The notes: generated by a model not told the origin, from the letters alone. A DNA stretch of 64,000 nt from Burkholderia sp. BCC0506 (GCF_902833145.1 NZ_CADFEN010000006.1:186001-250000); one strand, 5' to 3'. Numbered from the stretch's first letter, positions 1 through 8,627 are shown. Numbers and translations are program-made.

Positions 1-536
1 TCCGCCGGCTAACCGATTTCTCGGCCGGCCGGCTCGTCCGGACCGGCGATCCGTTCGACCTGGCCATCGCCGGCGACGGTTTCTTCAGAGTACTGACCGA
101 TGCCGGCCCCGCATACACGCGTACCAGCTCGTTCCGGCGCGCGGCCGACGGGCGCCTCGTCACCCGCGCAGGCGGCTGGCCGCTGCAGGGCGCGCACGGC
201 GACATCGTCGTCAGCCTGGACGGCTGGCGGATCGAACCGGACGGCACCGTGCTCGATCACGGGATACCGACGTCCGTCATCCGCGTCGCGACGTTCGACA
301 CTCCGTCGCGCCTGCAGCCCGTCGCGAACGGACTGTACGTGCCGCGCGACACGACCGGTATGCGGGACGTCCCGCCCCGGCTCGCCCAAGGTTTCGCCGA
401 GACGTCCAACGTCAGCGCGGCCGACGACATGGTGCGGCTCATCGAGGCAATGCGTCGCGTCGAAACCGGACAAAAGCTCGTCCATGCGTACGACGACTTG
501 ATGGGCACCGTCCTGCAACGCCTCGGAGGCATGTGA
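1..536 (+). CDS. flgF: Flagellar basal-body rod protein FlgF (3' part)
   Basis: The frame is open from base 3 to the stop at 534-536, so the start codon lies left of the window. The visible protein carries the rod/hook-family middle region (DPFDLAIAGDGFF) and the conserved C-terminal helix block ending in VETGQKLVHAYDDLMG, as in FlgF and FlgG. It is called FlgF because a complete FlgG follows 1 bp after the stop, and flgF-flgG is the usual order. FlgF is a proximal rod subunit in the periplasm, exported by the flagellar type III apparatus. It is the first visible gene of an operon running to 15034. The alternative is another rod paralogue. Confidence 0.8.
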   Translation, partial: RRLTDFSAGRLVRTGDPFDLAIAGDGFFRVLTDAGPAYTRTSSFRRAADGRLVTRAGGWPLQGAHGDIVVSLDGWRIEPDGTVLDHGIPTSVIRVATFDTPSRLQPVANGLYVPRDTTGMRDVPPRLAQGFAETSNVSAADDMVRLIEAMRRVETGQKLVHAYDDLMGTVLQRLGGM

Positions 537-537
537 C

Positions 538-1314
538 ATGAACAACCTGTTCTACATCGGCGCAACCGGTCTCGCCGCACAACAGACCGCCGTCGATACG
601 ACCGCGCACAACATCGCCAACCTGAACACCCCGTCCTTCAAGCGCAGCGCCGTCACGTTTTCGACGCTGCTGACCTCGGGCTTCCTGCCCGCGCCTCGGC
701 AGGAAGCCGTCGCGGCGGGTGGCATCGCGACCGGCGCAGGGGTGACCGCATCGGCCCGGCCTGTGTTCTCGCCCGGCACGCTGCGGCAGACCGACGATAC
801 GTGGGATCTCGCGATCCGCGGCGAAGGCTTCGTCGAACTCGATGCGGCCGACGGCAACGTGACGCTGTGGCGCGGCGGGCGTCTGCGCGTCGGCGACGAC
901 GGCTATCTGCGCGCGTCGAACGGAATCCCGCTGAAAGCGGCGATCTCGGTGCCGCGCGACGCCGAGCGGCTCGAGATCGCGCCGGACGGCCAGGTGCTTG
1001 CCGTCATCCCGAATCAGGTCGCGCCGCTGGAGATCGGCCGGATCGAGATCGCACAGGCGACCGACCCTCGCGCGCTGCAGGCGCTCGGCGACGGAACCTA
1101 CCGGATCGCCGACGACGGCGTCGCCGTGATCCGCTCGCGCCCCGGCGAGGACAACGCAGGCACGCTCGCGCAGGGCTTCGGCGAAGCGTCGAACGTCGCG
1201 CTCGCGGACGAGCTCGCCGGTTTGATGCTCTACCAGCGCGCCTATGCCGCGAGTGCGAAACTCGTCCAGGCGGGCGACGAGTTGATGGCGATCGCGAATG
1301 GCCTGAAGCGATGA
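538..1314 (+). CDS. flgG: Flagellar distal rod protein FlgG
   Basis: This 258-aa protein is of normal FlgG length (about 260). The N-terminus has the family signature for rod and hook proteins (NIANLNTPSFKR, residues about 22-33). The middle has the DLAIRGEGF motif, and the C-terminal helix has LMLYQRAYAASAKLVQAGDE. FlgG builds the distal rod that crosses the periplasm and passes through the P and L rings made by the next two genes. The ATG lies 1 bp after the flgF stop, and the 3' end overlaps flgH by 4 bp, consistent with translational coupling. The sequence shows nothing missing. Confidence 0.92.
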   Translation: MNNLFYIGATGLAAQQTAVDTTAHNIANLNTPSFKRSAVTFSTLLTSGFLPAPRQEAVAAGGIATGAGVTASARPVFSPGTLRQTDDTWDLAIRGEGFVELDAADGNVTLWRGGRLRVGDDGYLRASNGIPLKAAISVPRDAERLEIAPDGQVLAVIPNQVAPLEIGRIEIAQATDPRALQALGDGTYRIADDGVAVIRSRPGEDNAGTLAQGFGEASNVALADELAGLMLYQRAYAASAKLVQAGDELMAIANGLKR

Positions 1315-1943
1315 GTCGGCTCTCACGCAAGTACCATCCGCACGGCGCGACGAAATATTCACGCCGCCTCGGGCCGGCCGCGGCGATCACCTGCGGCGTG
1401 CTGATGACGGCGCTCTCCAGCCGCGCCGACACGCTCTACCGCCCCGACGCGTTCCAACCGCTGATCGCCGACCGTCGCGCGACCACGATCGGCGACATCG
1501 TCACGATTCTCGTCTACGAACAATCGAGCGCGAGCCAGACGGCCGACACGTCGACGCGCGCCGGTTTCTCGGTCAACGGCAGTGTCTCGACGTTGTACGC
1601 CGGAAACAATCGCGCGCAGGTCGGTGCGGGGGACGACTATGGCGGCCGCGGACAGGTCCAGCGCAGCGGCCGCCTGCTCGCACAACTGAGCGCGTCCGTC
1701 GTCGACGTGCTGCCGAACGGCGACCTCGTCGTTGCAGGCGAGCAGCGCATCGACGTCAACGGCGAGAAGACCGGCATCCGTCTGAACGGGCGGGTACGCG
1801 CGATCGACATCGGCTCCGGCAATACGGTTCTGTCGACGCGGCTTGCCGACGCCCGGATCGACTACACGGGCGACGGCTTCGTCACCGACCGCACGAAACC
1901 CGGACTCATTCCCCGCTTTTTCGCGTGGCTCGGCCTATGGTGA
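1311..1943 (+). CDS. flgH: Flagellar L-ring protein FlgH
   Basis: This 210-aa protein has the FlgH body: LYRPDAFQPLIADRRA near the mature N-terminus, the GDIVTILVYE strand, and the hallmark C-terminal blocks NTVLSTRLADARIDYTGDG and RFFAWLGLW. FlgH forms the outer-membrane L ring around the rod. The start is the ATG at 1311, overlapping the flgG stop. An N-terminal hydrophobic segment (about residues 21-37) looks like a signal peptide ending near SSRA/DT. Canonical FlgH is a lipoprotein, but the only Cys here (in AITCG) has Thr before it and makes a poor lipobox, so this copy may not be lipidated. Confidence 0.9.
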   Translation: MSRLSRKYHPHGATKYSRRLGPAAAITCGVLMTALSSRADTLYRPDAFQPLIADRRATTIGDIVTILVYEQSSASQTADTSTRAGFSVNGSVSTLYAGNNRAQVGAGDDYGGRGQVQRSGRLLAQLSASVVDVLPNGDLVVAGEQRIDVNGEKTGIRLNGRVRAIDIGSGNTVLSTRLADARIDYTGDGFVTDRTKPGLIPRFFAWLGLW

Positions 1944-3085
1944 ACTGCCTCGAGACATGGCTGCGCCGCCTGTCGCTACCGCTCGCGCTTGCGCTGGTCG
2001 TGGCGAGCGCGCCGTCGGCGGTCGCGGGTGCGAATGCCGAGGTGCGGCTCAAGGATCTCGGCCGCTTCCTCGGCTGGCGCGACAACCAACTGGTCGGATA
2101 CGGCATCGTGACGGGCCTCGCCGGCTCCGGCGACTCGCCGCGCAACCAGGCAACCCGCCAGGCGCTTGCGAATCTGCTGTCGCAGTTCGACGTCGTCGTC
2201 GGACACGAGCAGATCCAGAGTCGCAACGTCGCGATGGTGATGGTGACGGCCGTGCTACCGCCGGTCGCCAATCCCGGCGACGCGCTCGACATCAACGTCA
2301 CGTCGACTGGCGACGCGCGCAGCCTCGCGGGCGGCACACTGATCATGGCCCCGCTACGCGGGCCGGATCGCCGCATCTATGCGCTCGCGCAAGGCCCGGT
2401 GTCGGTCGGCGGCTACCGGTACGACGCAAACGGCAACCTGAAGCTGAAGAATCATCCGACGGTCGGCATCGTACCGCGTGGCGGCACCGTCGAGGTAGCC
2501 GTACGCGCCGAGCTGATCGCGCAGGACGGCAAGCTTCGCTTCGTGCTTCGCGAGTCCGATTCGATCACCGCCCAGCGCATCGCGCAGCGCATCAACGGCA
2601 CCCTCGGGAGCCCGGCCGCGCGCGCAGTCGGCCCGGATACCGTCGAGATAGACGCGCCGGCCGACACGTTGGCGCTCATGCCGTTCATCGCTCGCGTCGA
2701 GGCGCTGACCGTCGAGCCGGATCAACGTTCGCGAGTCGTCGTCAACGAACGCACCGGCACGGTGGTCGCCGGCGGCGATACGCGAATCTCGCCTGTCACG
2801 ATTTCGCACGGCGATATCCGGGTGTCGGTCACGACCGAGTACTCGGCGTCGCAGCCGAACTTCGTCACGCTCGGCGGACGCGACGTGCGCAGTCTCGTGA
2901 TCGCCAACAGCGAGCTGTCGGTCGACGAAGCAGGCCAGGCCGTCGCCGTGTCGTTTCCACGCGGCACGGTCGGCGACCTCGTGCAAGCCCTCGCGAAGGC
3001 GCGCGTCGGCACCCGCGATGTCATCGCGATCCTGCAGGCCATCAAGGCCGCGGGCGCACTGTATGCGGAACTGGTCATTCAATGA
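1937..3085 (+). CDS. flgI: Flagellar P-ring protein FlgI
   Basis: This 382-aa protein, counted from the ATG at 1937 inside the ATGGTGA overlap with the flgH stop, begins with a clear Sec signal peptide (LPLALALVVASAPSAVAGA). It continues with the conserved RLKDLGRFLGWRDNQLVGYG and NVAMVMVTAVLPP blocks of FlgI. The C-terminus GDLVQALAKARVGTRDVIAI is also typical. FlgI polymerises around the rod in the periplasm next to the peptidoglycan. A GTG at 1925 is in frame, but the ATG fits the signal peptide and the overlap better. Length and motifs are normal, so the P and L rings appear to be kept in this system. Confidence 0.93.
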   Translation: MVNCLETWLRRLSLPLALALVVASAPSAVAGANAEVRLKDLGRFLGWRDNQLVGYGIVTGLAGSGDSPRNQATRQALANLLSQFDVVVGHEQIQSRNVAMVMVTAVLPPVANPGDALDINVTSTGDARSLAGGTLIMAPLRGPDRRIYALAQGPVSVGGYRYDANGNLKLKNHPTVGIVPRGGTVEVAVRAELIAQDGKLRFVLRESDSITAQRIAQRINGTLGSPAARAVGPDTVEIDAPADTLALMPFIARVEALTVEPDQRSRVVVNERTGTVVAGGDTRISPVTISHGDIRVSVTTEYSASQPNFVTLGGRDVRSLVIANSELSVDEAGQAVAVSFPRGTVGDLVQALAKARVGTRDVIAILQAIKAAGALYAELVIQ

Positions 3086-3099
3086 AGGAGGAGCAAGCG

Positions 3100-3453
3100 A
3101 TGTCGATGGATCTCGTCGCCGCGATCGCCGGCAAGGCGATGGACGGCCTGTATGCACGCTCTACCGCGCTCGCGCACAACGTCGCGAACGCCAATGCGAC
3201 AAGCTTCTCGCCGCTGCGCGTGACGTTCGAGGACGCGTTGGCCTCCGCCGCGGCCGTGCGGCCCGGCGAGACGGCCGCGGCACGGCTCGAGCGCATCGAA
3301 GCCGTCCGGCCGCACACCGTCGCGACCGCGGACGCGCTCCGGCTCGATCGCGAAATCGCCGACGCGTCGCAAACGTCGGCGCGCTACTCGGTGCTCGCGG
3401 GCGTCCTCGCCCGCTCGTTGCAGCTTCGACTGCTCTCGGTGCGGGGAAGCTGA
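3100..3453 (+). CDS. flgB: Flagellar rod protein FlgB
   Basis: This 117-aa protein starts at the ATG at 3100, 7-8 bp after a strong AAGGAGG ribosome-binding site. An ATG at 3082 that overlaps the flgI stop is less likely because it would place that site inside the gene. The N-terminal helix (ALAHNVANANATSFSPLRVTFEDAL) carries the HNxANAxT signature of the rod family. Length and the lack of a large insert fit FlgB rather than FlgC, F or G. FlgB forms the inner rod with FlgC. Finding flgB after flgI, and not at the head of the operon as in most genomes, is unusual. Confidence 0.78.
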   Translation: MSMDLVAAIAGKAMDGLYARSTALAHNVANANATSFSPLRVTFEDALASAAAVRPGETAAARLERIEAVRPHTVATADALRLDREIADASQTSARYSVLAGVLARSLQLRLLSVRGS

Positions 3454-3455
3454 AC

Positions 3456-3905
3456 ATGTCCGACACGATTTTCGCCATCGCGCGCTCCGGGCTCGACGTC
3501 GAGCGCCAGCGTCTCGAGCTCATCGCGCGGAACTTCGCCAATATTGGCGTCTCTGCCGCGCCCGGCGCCGCACCGTATCGGCCGTTACGACTCGTATCCG
3601 GCCCGCGAATCGAACCGGCGTTCCCGGAAACACTGCGACACGCGCCTGGCGCTGCCTTGCCCGGTCGGCCTGCCGGCACCCGCACGATCGCCATCGACTC
3701 GCTCGACATACCGCCACGTCTCGTGCGCGATGCCGCCCATCCGCATGCAGACGCACAGGGGATGGTCCGCTACCCCGGCCTCGACCATGCTGCCGAAATG
3801 GCGCTGCTCGTGCAGACACTGCGCACCTATGAAGCCAACGTCGTGATGTTCAACGCTGCGCGTTCGATGTATCTGCGCGCGCTCGACATCGGAGGCCAGT
3901 CGTGA
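3456..3905 (+). CDS. flgC: Flagellar rod protein FlgC
   Basis: This 149-aa protein matches FlgC in size (about 140) and layout. It has an N-terminal helix (IARSGLDVERQRLELIARNFAN) equivalent to the usual SAMxAQxxRLNxxANN block. A middle region contains MVRYPGLDHAAEMA, corresponding to the FlgC motif around YPNVN...EM, and the C-terminal helix is TYEANVVMFNAARSMYLRALDIG. It forms the proximal rod with FlgB. The gene starts 2 bp after the flgB stop, and its stop overlaps the GTG start of fliE. The N-terminal motif is more diverged than in canonical FlgC, which fits an old paralogue. Confidence 0.82.
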   Translation: MSDTIFAIARSGLDVERQRLELIARNFANIGVSAAPGAAPYRPLRLVSGPRIEPAFPETLRHAPGAALPGRPAGTRTIAIDSLDIPPRLVRDAAHPHADAQGMVRYPGLDHAAEMALLVQTLRTYEANVVMFNAARSMYLRALDIGGQS

Positions 3906-4192
3906 CACCGATCGACGCCATCGCCTGGCCTATGGACGCCCGTTCGCCGGCAGTCTCCTCCCCGCTCGCAACGGACAGCTTCGTGACGCAGCTGATGTCC
4001 GGCATGCAGCACGTCGACCGAGCGCTGCGTGCTGCCGAGGCAGCCAGCACTGCGTTCGCACTCGGCGACGAACAGCCGCCGCACCAGGTCGTACTGGCGC
4101 TCGAGGACGCACGTTTCAAGCTCCAGTTCGCGCTGAACGTACGCACGCGGCTCGTCGAGGGTTATCAGGAACTGATGCGGATGCAACTGTAA
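3902..4192 (+). CDS. fliE: Flagellar hook-basal body adaptor FliE
   Basis: This 96-aa protein starts with GTG at 3902 (GTGA overlap with the flgC stop). FliE proteins are about 100 aa with a conserved C-terminal helix, here VVLALEDARFKLQFALNVRTRLVEGYQELMRMQ, which matches the family pattern of LxxVRxKLVxAYxExMxMxV. FliE joins the MS ring (FliF) to the rod and is one of the first exported subunits. Its place between flgC and fliF fits. A start codon other than GTG would remove conserved positions or break the overlap. Confidence 0.88.
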   Translation: MTPIDAIAWPMDARSPAVSSPLATDSFVTQLMSGMQHVDRALRAAEAASTAFALGDEQPPHQVVLALEDARFKLQFALNVRTRLVEGYQELMRMQL

Positions 4193-4193
4193 G

Positions 4194-5681
4194 ATGAAGC
4201 GATCGATTTCTCGCGTCGGCGCCTATTTCCGGGCCGGCTCCCGCACGCGTCAATATGCGCTCGCCGGTGCGCTCACCACCGTGGTCGGCTGTGCCGGGCT
4301 CGCCGGCTGGCTGACCTTGCGTCCGTCGTATCAGGTCCTGGTCCGCGACCTGAAGCCGCAGGATGCCGCCGCCGTCGCCGCCCAGCTCGACAAGGAAAAG
4401 GTTCCGTTTCGCTATGACGAGCGAACCGCCTCGATCCTCGTGCCGGCGGACGATGCGCGTGCCGCGCGCGTCAAGCTGACGAGCGCCGATCTGCGCCTGC
4501 AGGGCGTGGTCGGATTCGAACTGTTCAATCAGAGCGATTTCGGCCTGACGGAATTTGCCCAGAAGGTGAACTACCAGCGCGCATTGCAAGGCGAACTCGC
4601 GCGCACGATCGCGACGCTCGATGCCATCGAGCTTGCGCGCGTCCATCTGAGTCTGCCCGAGACATCGCTGTTTCGCCGCGACCGCAACCGGCCGAAAGCC
4701 TCCGTCGCACTCTTCGTACGTGACGGCCATGCGCTCGAGCCCGACGTCGTCAAGGGAATCCAGCGGCTCGTGGCCGCGTCCGTGCCCGAGATGTCGGCCG
4801 CCGACGTCTCGGTGCTCGATCAGCGCGGCGCGTCTGCCGATGCGCGCGGCATCGACTTCGACGATCCGAAGTTCGCGTTGAAGAGTGCCGTCGAACAACG
4901 TTACGAACGCAAGATCCTCGCGCAAATCGCCACCATCGCCGGTACGGGCCGCGCGACGGTCAGTGTCGATGCGTCGCTCGATTTCGACCAGATCCGTACG
5001 ACCCGCGAGTCCGGCCTCACGCAGTCGACGGCCGCTGTCGGCAGCACGCCGGGAGAGTCGATACAGCGCGCCGCCGCCGGGTGGCCGAGCGCAGGCCTGC
5101 CTCCGCTGCCTGGCGCACAGACGGCACCGGCCGCACCGGAAGCCGCTCGCTCGGAGCGCAATGTCGAACAGATCGTCAGGAGCCCTGGGGCAATTCGCAA
5201 GCTGTCGGTCGGTATCGTGCTCGGCGGTGACATGGCGCCCGAGCGCACCGCGCGGCTGCGCGACATCGTGTCCGCGTCGATCGGCCTCGATCCCTCGCGT
5301 GGCGACACGCTCGCGGTCTATGTTTCCGACGCGGTAGCCGAGCCAACGCACGGACCGGCCGTGCCTCCCTCTGCACCGGCTTCGGGCACGGTCGCGCACG
5401 GCGAGAACGGCCCTGGCATGTCTCCCGCTTCCGCGCCGCAATCCGCGCAACGGCACCGGCTGCGCTTCGTCGGTCTCGACAACGCGCAGCCATACGTGCC
5501 GATCGCTGCGGGAGTGGCGCTCTGCATCGTCGTGGCGTGGGCCACGCGCCGCAGAATCGCCGGGCGACTTGCGCCCCCGCGGCGCCTGAGCGATATCCAG
5601 CGCGCCGAATACGCCGCACGCTTGCGGCGGCTGCTCGCCGAGCCCGGCAAGTCACCGGAGGATCGGCATGACGCACGCTAA
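4194..5681 (+). CDS. fliF: Flagellar MS-ring protein FliF
   Basis: This 495-aa protein is a little shorter than usual (about 530-580). It has an N-terminal membrane segment (ALAGALTTVVGCAGLAGWLTL, about residues 21-41) and the periplasmic ring-building domains, with YQVLVRDLKPQDAAAVAAQL and the FNQSDFGLTEFAQKVNYQRA block shared with SctJ lipoproteins. A second membrane segment (YVPIAAGVALCIVVAW, about 431-446) precedes a cytoplasmic tail of about 50 residues. In flagella this tail holds the FliG-binding helix. The 3' end overlaps the next gene by 14 bp. The linker before the second membrane segment is Pro/Ala-rich. Confidence 0.92.
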   Translation: MKRSISRVGAYFRAGSRTRQYALAGALTTVVGCAGLAGWLTLRPSYQVLVRDLKPQDAAAVAAQLDKEKVPFRYDERTASILVPADDARAARVKLTSADLRLQGVVGFELFNQSDFGLTEFAQKVNYQRALQGELARTIATLDAIELARVHLSLPETSLFRRDRNRPKASVALFVRDGHALEPDVVKGIQRLVAASVPEMSAADVSVLDQRGASADARGIDFDDPKFALKSAVEQRYERKILAQIATIAGTGRATVSVDASLDFDQIRTTRESGLTQSTAAVGSTPGESIQRAAAGWPSAGLPPLPGAQTAPAAPEAARSERNVEQIVRSPGAIRKLSVGIVLGGDMAPERTARLRDIVSASIGLDPSRGDTLAVYVSDAVAEPTHGPAVPPSAPASGTVAHGENGPGMSPASAPQSAQRHRLRFVGLDNAQPYVPIAAGVALCIVVAWATRRRIAGRLAPPRRLSDIQRAEYAARLRRLLAEPGKSPEDRHDAR

Positions 5682-6180
5682 TCGGGAACGTCGTCTGCGC
5701 CGCGCGATAGCAGAACTCGCCCGTTGCAGGATCGAGGACGTCGAGTCGATCTGGGCCATGTTGTCCGACGTCGAGCGCGAGCGGCTGCGGCCGCTGCTCG
5801 CCGACGCGTCGCAAGCCGTTGCCGGGCCCGCCATGTCGCCCGCAGTCGCCCCCGACACCGATGCCGACCGATGGGCGAGTCGCCTCGCCCACGCATGCGC
5901 GGTGCTGCCCATCGAGCTGGCGGTACGTCTCGCGGCCGAACTCGATGACGCCGAGCGCAGGCGCATGCTTACCTATCTGCCTGACGAGCGCCGACGCGCA
6001 CTCGCCAACCGCGTCGAAGTGCACCCGGCCGGATTCCGTATCTCGCCGCGAGCAGTCGGCGCGCTGCGCGTCGCCGTACTGGCGATCGATGCAACGACGG
6101 ATGCCGAGCCGCCTTCGCCCGCCTCGACGCCGCGCACCTTGCGCACCCGACTTCGCAACCTGGTGGGGGGGCGGCGATGA
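5668..6180 (+). CDS. Short FliG-position protein with one FliG-like repeat
   Basis: This 170-aa protein sits exactly where fliG normally lies, between fliF and fliH, overlapping both. Residues about 79-117 (from LPIELAVRLAAELDDAERR to ALANRVEV) follow the pattern of the FliG middle or armadillo repeat: (I/L)A, then LDxxxxxxML, then LPxExRxxVAxRI. An N-terminal helical part (residues 1-50) could correspond to the FliF-binding domain. A full FliG is about 330 aa. The second EHPQR-type repeat and the C-terminal torque-generating domain with its charged residues are absent. I infer a reduced FliG analogue, possibly a structural adaptor for the C ring. It could instead be an unrelated helical protein. 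Confidence 0.55.
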   Translation: MTHANRERRLRRAIAELARCRIEDVESIWAMLSDVERERLRPLLADASQAVAGPAMSPAVAPDTDADRWASRLAHACAVLPIELAVRLAAELDDAERRRMLTYLPDERRRALANRVEVHPAGFRISPRAVGALRVAVLAIDATTDAEPPSPASTPRTLRTRLRNLVGGRR

Positions 6181-6872
6181 ACGTCATCCTGAAAGCGCAT
6201 CGCGTACGACTCGAAGACGGCCGCAAGCGGCTAGCCGTGGCGGTAGCAAGCAAGTCTGGCCCGGACGCCCCTCCGTCGGCCGCTCCACCCGACGGGTGCG
6301 CAGCCGAAATCGTGGCGTTGAATGCACGACTCGCGGAATTCGAGGCGAGATGCGCCGCCCTCGACGACGAACGCGAGAAAGCTTACCGCCGAGGTGTCGA
6401 CGAAGGCCGTCGCGAGGCCGACGCAAGCGCGAAGCGCGACGACGACGCGCGCATCGACGCGTTGTCGCGCGGCGTGCACGATGCGCGAGCGTCGTTGCAG
6501 ACGCAGTTCGCGTCGCTCGAAAGCCTTGCGCTCGACGTCGCCCAAGTCGCGCTGGAGCGGATTCTCGGCGCGACCGAGCACTATCCCGCGCTCGTCGCGC
6601 AAACGATCCGGCATCACGTCGCACAAATGAAAACGGGCGTCGTACTGACCGTCGACGTGTCGCGCGCCGATTTTCCCGACGACGAATCGTTACGGCCGAT
6701 TTCCGCTGCCGCGCCCGAATCGATCGTCAACGCGCATCCGCACCTGCCTGCCGGCGCGTGCCGATTCGGACTCGCACCCGGTCGCGCTGAACTCGACCTT
6801 CCCGGGCAACTCGACCGCCTGATGACCCTCCTCCACCGACTCCGCGACGATGCCGATCCAGCCACCTGTTGA
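6177..6872 (+). CDS. fliH: FliH/SctL-type stator of the export ATPase
   Basis: This 231-aa protein has an acidic, Ala-rich coiled-coil-like stretch (residues about 40-110, including DEREKAYRRGVDEGRREAD with the GxxxG-like helix seen in FliH). A C-terminal domain follows (LALDVAQVALERILGATEHYPALV), matching the FliH/HrpE alignment region. FliH dimers hold the FliI ATPase at the C ring and inhibit it in the cytosol. The ATG at 6177 overlaps the previous stop by 4 bp, and the 3' end overlaps fliI by 23 bp. Position directly before fliI strongly supports the assignment, although sequence similarity by eye is moderate. Confidence 0.8.
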   Translation: MNVILKAHRVRLEDGRKRLAVAVASKSGPDAPPSAAPPDGCAAEIVALNARLAEFEARCAALDDEREKAYRRGVDEGRREADASAKRDDDARIDALSRGVHDARASLQTQFASLESLALDVAQVALERILGATEHYPALVAQTIRHHVAQMKTGVVLTVDVSRADFPDDESLRPISAAAPESIVNAHPHLPAGACRFGLAPGRAELDLPGQLDRLMTLLHRLRDDADPATC

Positions 6873-8181
6873 GCACGCGTACATCACGGCCATCCGCATG
6901 ACCGATCCGGTGCGGCGCACCGGCGTCGTGACGCGCGTGATGCCGACGTTCGTCGAAGCGGACGGTCCGGGCGCCCCGCTCGGATCGCTGTGCGCGATCG
7001 GCGGCGAACGACCCCAGCCGACGCTCGCGGAGATCGTCAACGTCGAACGCACGCGTGTCACGCTCGCCCCCTACACATCCCCCTCCGCCGTCCGGATCGG
7101 CGATGAAGTCGCGGCGCTGCAGGCCGAGGCGACGATCCCCGTCGGCGACGCGTACCTGGGCCGTGTCGTCGACCCGCTTGGCCGTCCGCTCGACGGTGCC
7201 GGGGCGCTCGACCATTGCGCGACGTCGTGGCCGCTTGCCGGCATCGCCACGCCGCCGCTCGCGCGGCAATCGCCCGAGCGCGTGCTCGAAACCGGCGTGC
7301 GTGCGCTCGACGTACTCCTGACGCTCGGCGTCGGCCAACGTGTCGGCCTGTTCGCGGGCAGCGGCGTCGGCAAGACGACGCTGCTCGGCGCGCTTGCCCG
7401 CGACGTCGCTGCCGACGTCCGCATCCTGTGTCTCGTCGGCGAACGCGGCCGCGAAGTCGAGGAGTGCTGGAACCGGACACTATCCGCCGAGCGCCGTGCG
7501 CGCACGACACTCGTCGTCGCAACCTCGGATCAGTCCGCCGCGCTGCGCGCCCGCAGCGTGCCGGCCGCGCTGTCGATCGCCGAATATTTCCGCTCGCGAG
7601 GTGCACACGTCCTGCTGATGATCGACTCCGTGACGCGTTACGCGCTTGCGCTGCGCGAAATCGGCCTGGCATCAGGCGAGCCGCCGACCGTGCGCGCCTA
7701 TACGCCCGGCGTGTTCGCGGCGCTGCCGAAGATCGTCGAACGTTGCGGCGCGTTGAAGAACGGTGGCGCGATCACCGCGCTGATGACCGTGCTGACGGAA
7801 ACCGACGAGATCGACGACCCCATGGCGGAAACGATGCGCTCGCTGCTGGACGGCCACATCGTCCTGAGCCGGGCCCTCGCCGAACAGGGGCATTTCCCGC
7901 CGATCGAGGTACCGAAAAGCGTGAGCCGGGTCAGCCGGTATGTCACGAGCGACGCGGAACGCGCGCTGGCCGCCGACGCGATTGCGCAACTCGCGCTGTA
8001 CGACGCGTCCAAGACGCTCGTCGAATCGGGACTCTACACGGCCGGCAGCCATCCGGCGCTCGATCGCGCGTTGCGTCTGCGCCCCGCGCTTGTCTCGTTC
8101 CTGCGTCAGGACGCCGACAGCCCGACCGGGCGCGAACAGGCGATCGCCAGGCTCGTGTCGCTACTGGAGGACGCCGTATGA
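6850..8181 (+). CDS. fliI: Type III export ATPase FliI
   Basis: This 443-aa protein has the F1-beta-like ATPase fold of FliI/SctN. It shows Walker A GLFAGSGVGKTTL (about residues 165-177), CLVGERGREVEE, Walker B VLLMIDSVTRYA (about 253-264), GEPPTVRAYTPGVFAALPKI and the C-terminal LSRALAEQGHFPPIEV block. It powers unfolding and delivery of export substrates at the cytoplasmic face. Catalytic motifs are intact, so the export function looks functional. An alternative ATG at 6898 would trim 16 residues and remove the overlap with fliH. Neither start has a strong ribosome-binding site. Confidence 0.93.
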   Translation: MPIQPPVEHAYITAIRMTDPVRRTGVVTRVMPTFVEADGPGAPLGSLCAIGGERPQPTLAEIVNVERTRVTLAPYTSPSAVRIGDEVAALQAEATIPVGDAYLGRVVDPLGRPLDGAGALDHCATSWPLAGIATPPLARQSPERVLETGVRALDVLLTLGVGQRVGLFAGSGVGKTTLLGALARDVAADVRILCLVGERGREVEECWNRTLSAERRARTTLVVATSDQSAALRARSVPAALSIAEYFRSRGAHVLLMIDSVTRYALALREIGLASGEPPTVRAYTPGVFAALPKIVERCGALKNGGAITALMTVLTETDEIDDPMAETMRSLLDGHIVLSRALAEQGHFPPIEVPKSVSRVSRYVTSDAERALAADAIAQLALYDASKTLVESGLYTAGSHPALDRALRLRPALVSFLRQDADSPTGREQAIARLVSLLEDAV

Positions 8182-8627
8182 CGCCCTCCGATCGCCTGTC
8201 CCTGGCGACACGGATCGCCGAACTCCGCGCGCTGCAATTGTCGCGTGAGCGCGTTGCGGCCCGAAAGCTGACCGCCGCCCGACACGCCGCGTGCCTGCTC
8301 GAACGCGACACGGCGAGCCGGCTGGAGGCTCTCGTACAAAGTGGCCGATCCGACGCCACGAGCGCCGCACTGTCGAGCGGCCTGCTGCTCAATCTCGCCG
8401 GTGCCGTCGACGCGATGCGCGCGACATGGCTGACGGCGGCGGAACACGCGTGCTCCGCCGCCGAACAGGTGGACACGCACCGTTCAGCGCTCGAGCGGCA
8501 GCAGCAGTGTGCCGACGCAGCCGATGCGCTGGTCTCGGCGGCACGCGCCGCCGCACGGCGCGCGCGCGCCAAGGCGAACGACGCGCAGCTCGAAGCGTGG
8601 CTGTCCACTCGGCGGAGAATCGCATGA
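8178..8627 (+). CDS. fliJ: FliJ-type export chaperone
   Basis: This 149-aa protein is almost wholly alpha-helical by composition, with Arg- and Ala-rich heptads in two long coiled-coil arms (about 10-60 and 85-145). It is the expected size for FliJ (about 147) and lies directly after fliI with a 4-bp overlap. FliJ resembles the gamma subunit of F-ATPases and links the FliI hexamer to FlhA. Sequence conservation in FliJ is always weak, so the call rests mainly on position, length and coiled-coil character. Confidence 0.72.
   Translation: MTPSDRLSLATRIAELRALQLSRERVAARKLTAARHAACLLERDTASRLEALVQSGRSDATSAALSSGLLLNLAGAVDAMRATWLTAAEHACSAAEQVDTHRSALERQQQCADAADALVSAARAAARRARAKANDAQLEAWLSTRRRIA

Noticed and set aside
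1925-1936. GTG at 1925 as start of flgI
   Set aside because: The ATG at 1937 fits the signal peptide and the overlap with flgH better.
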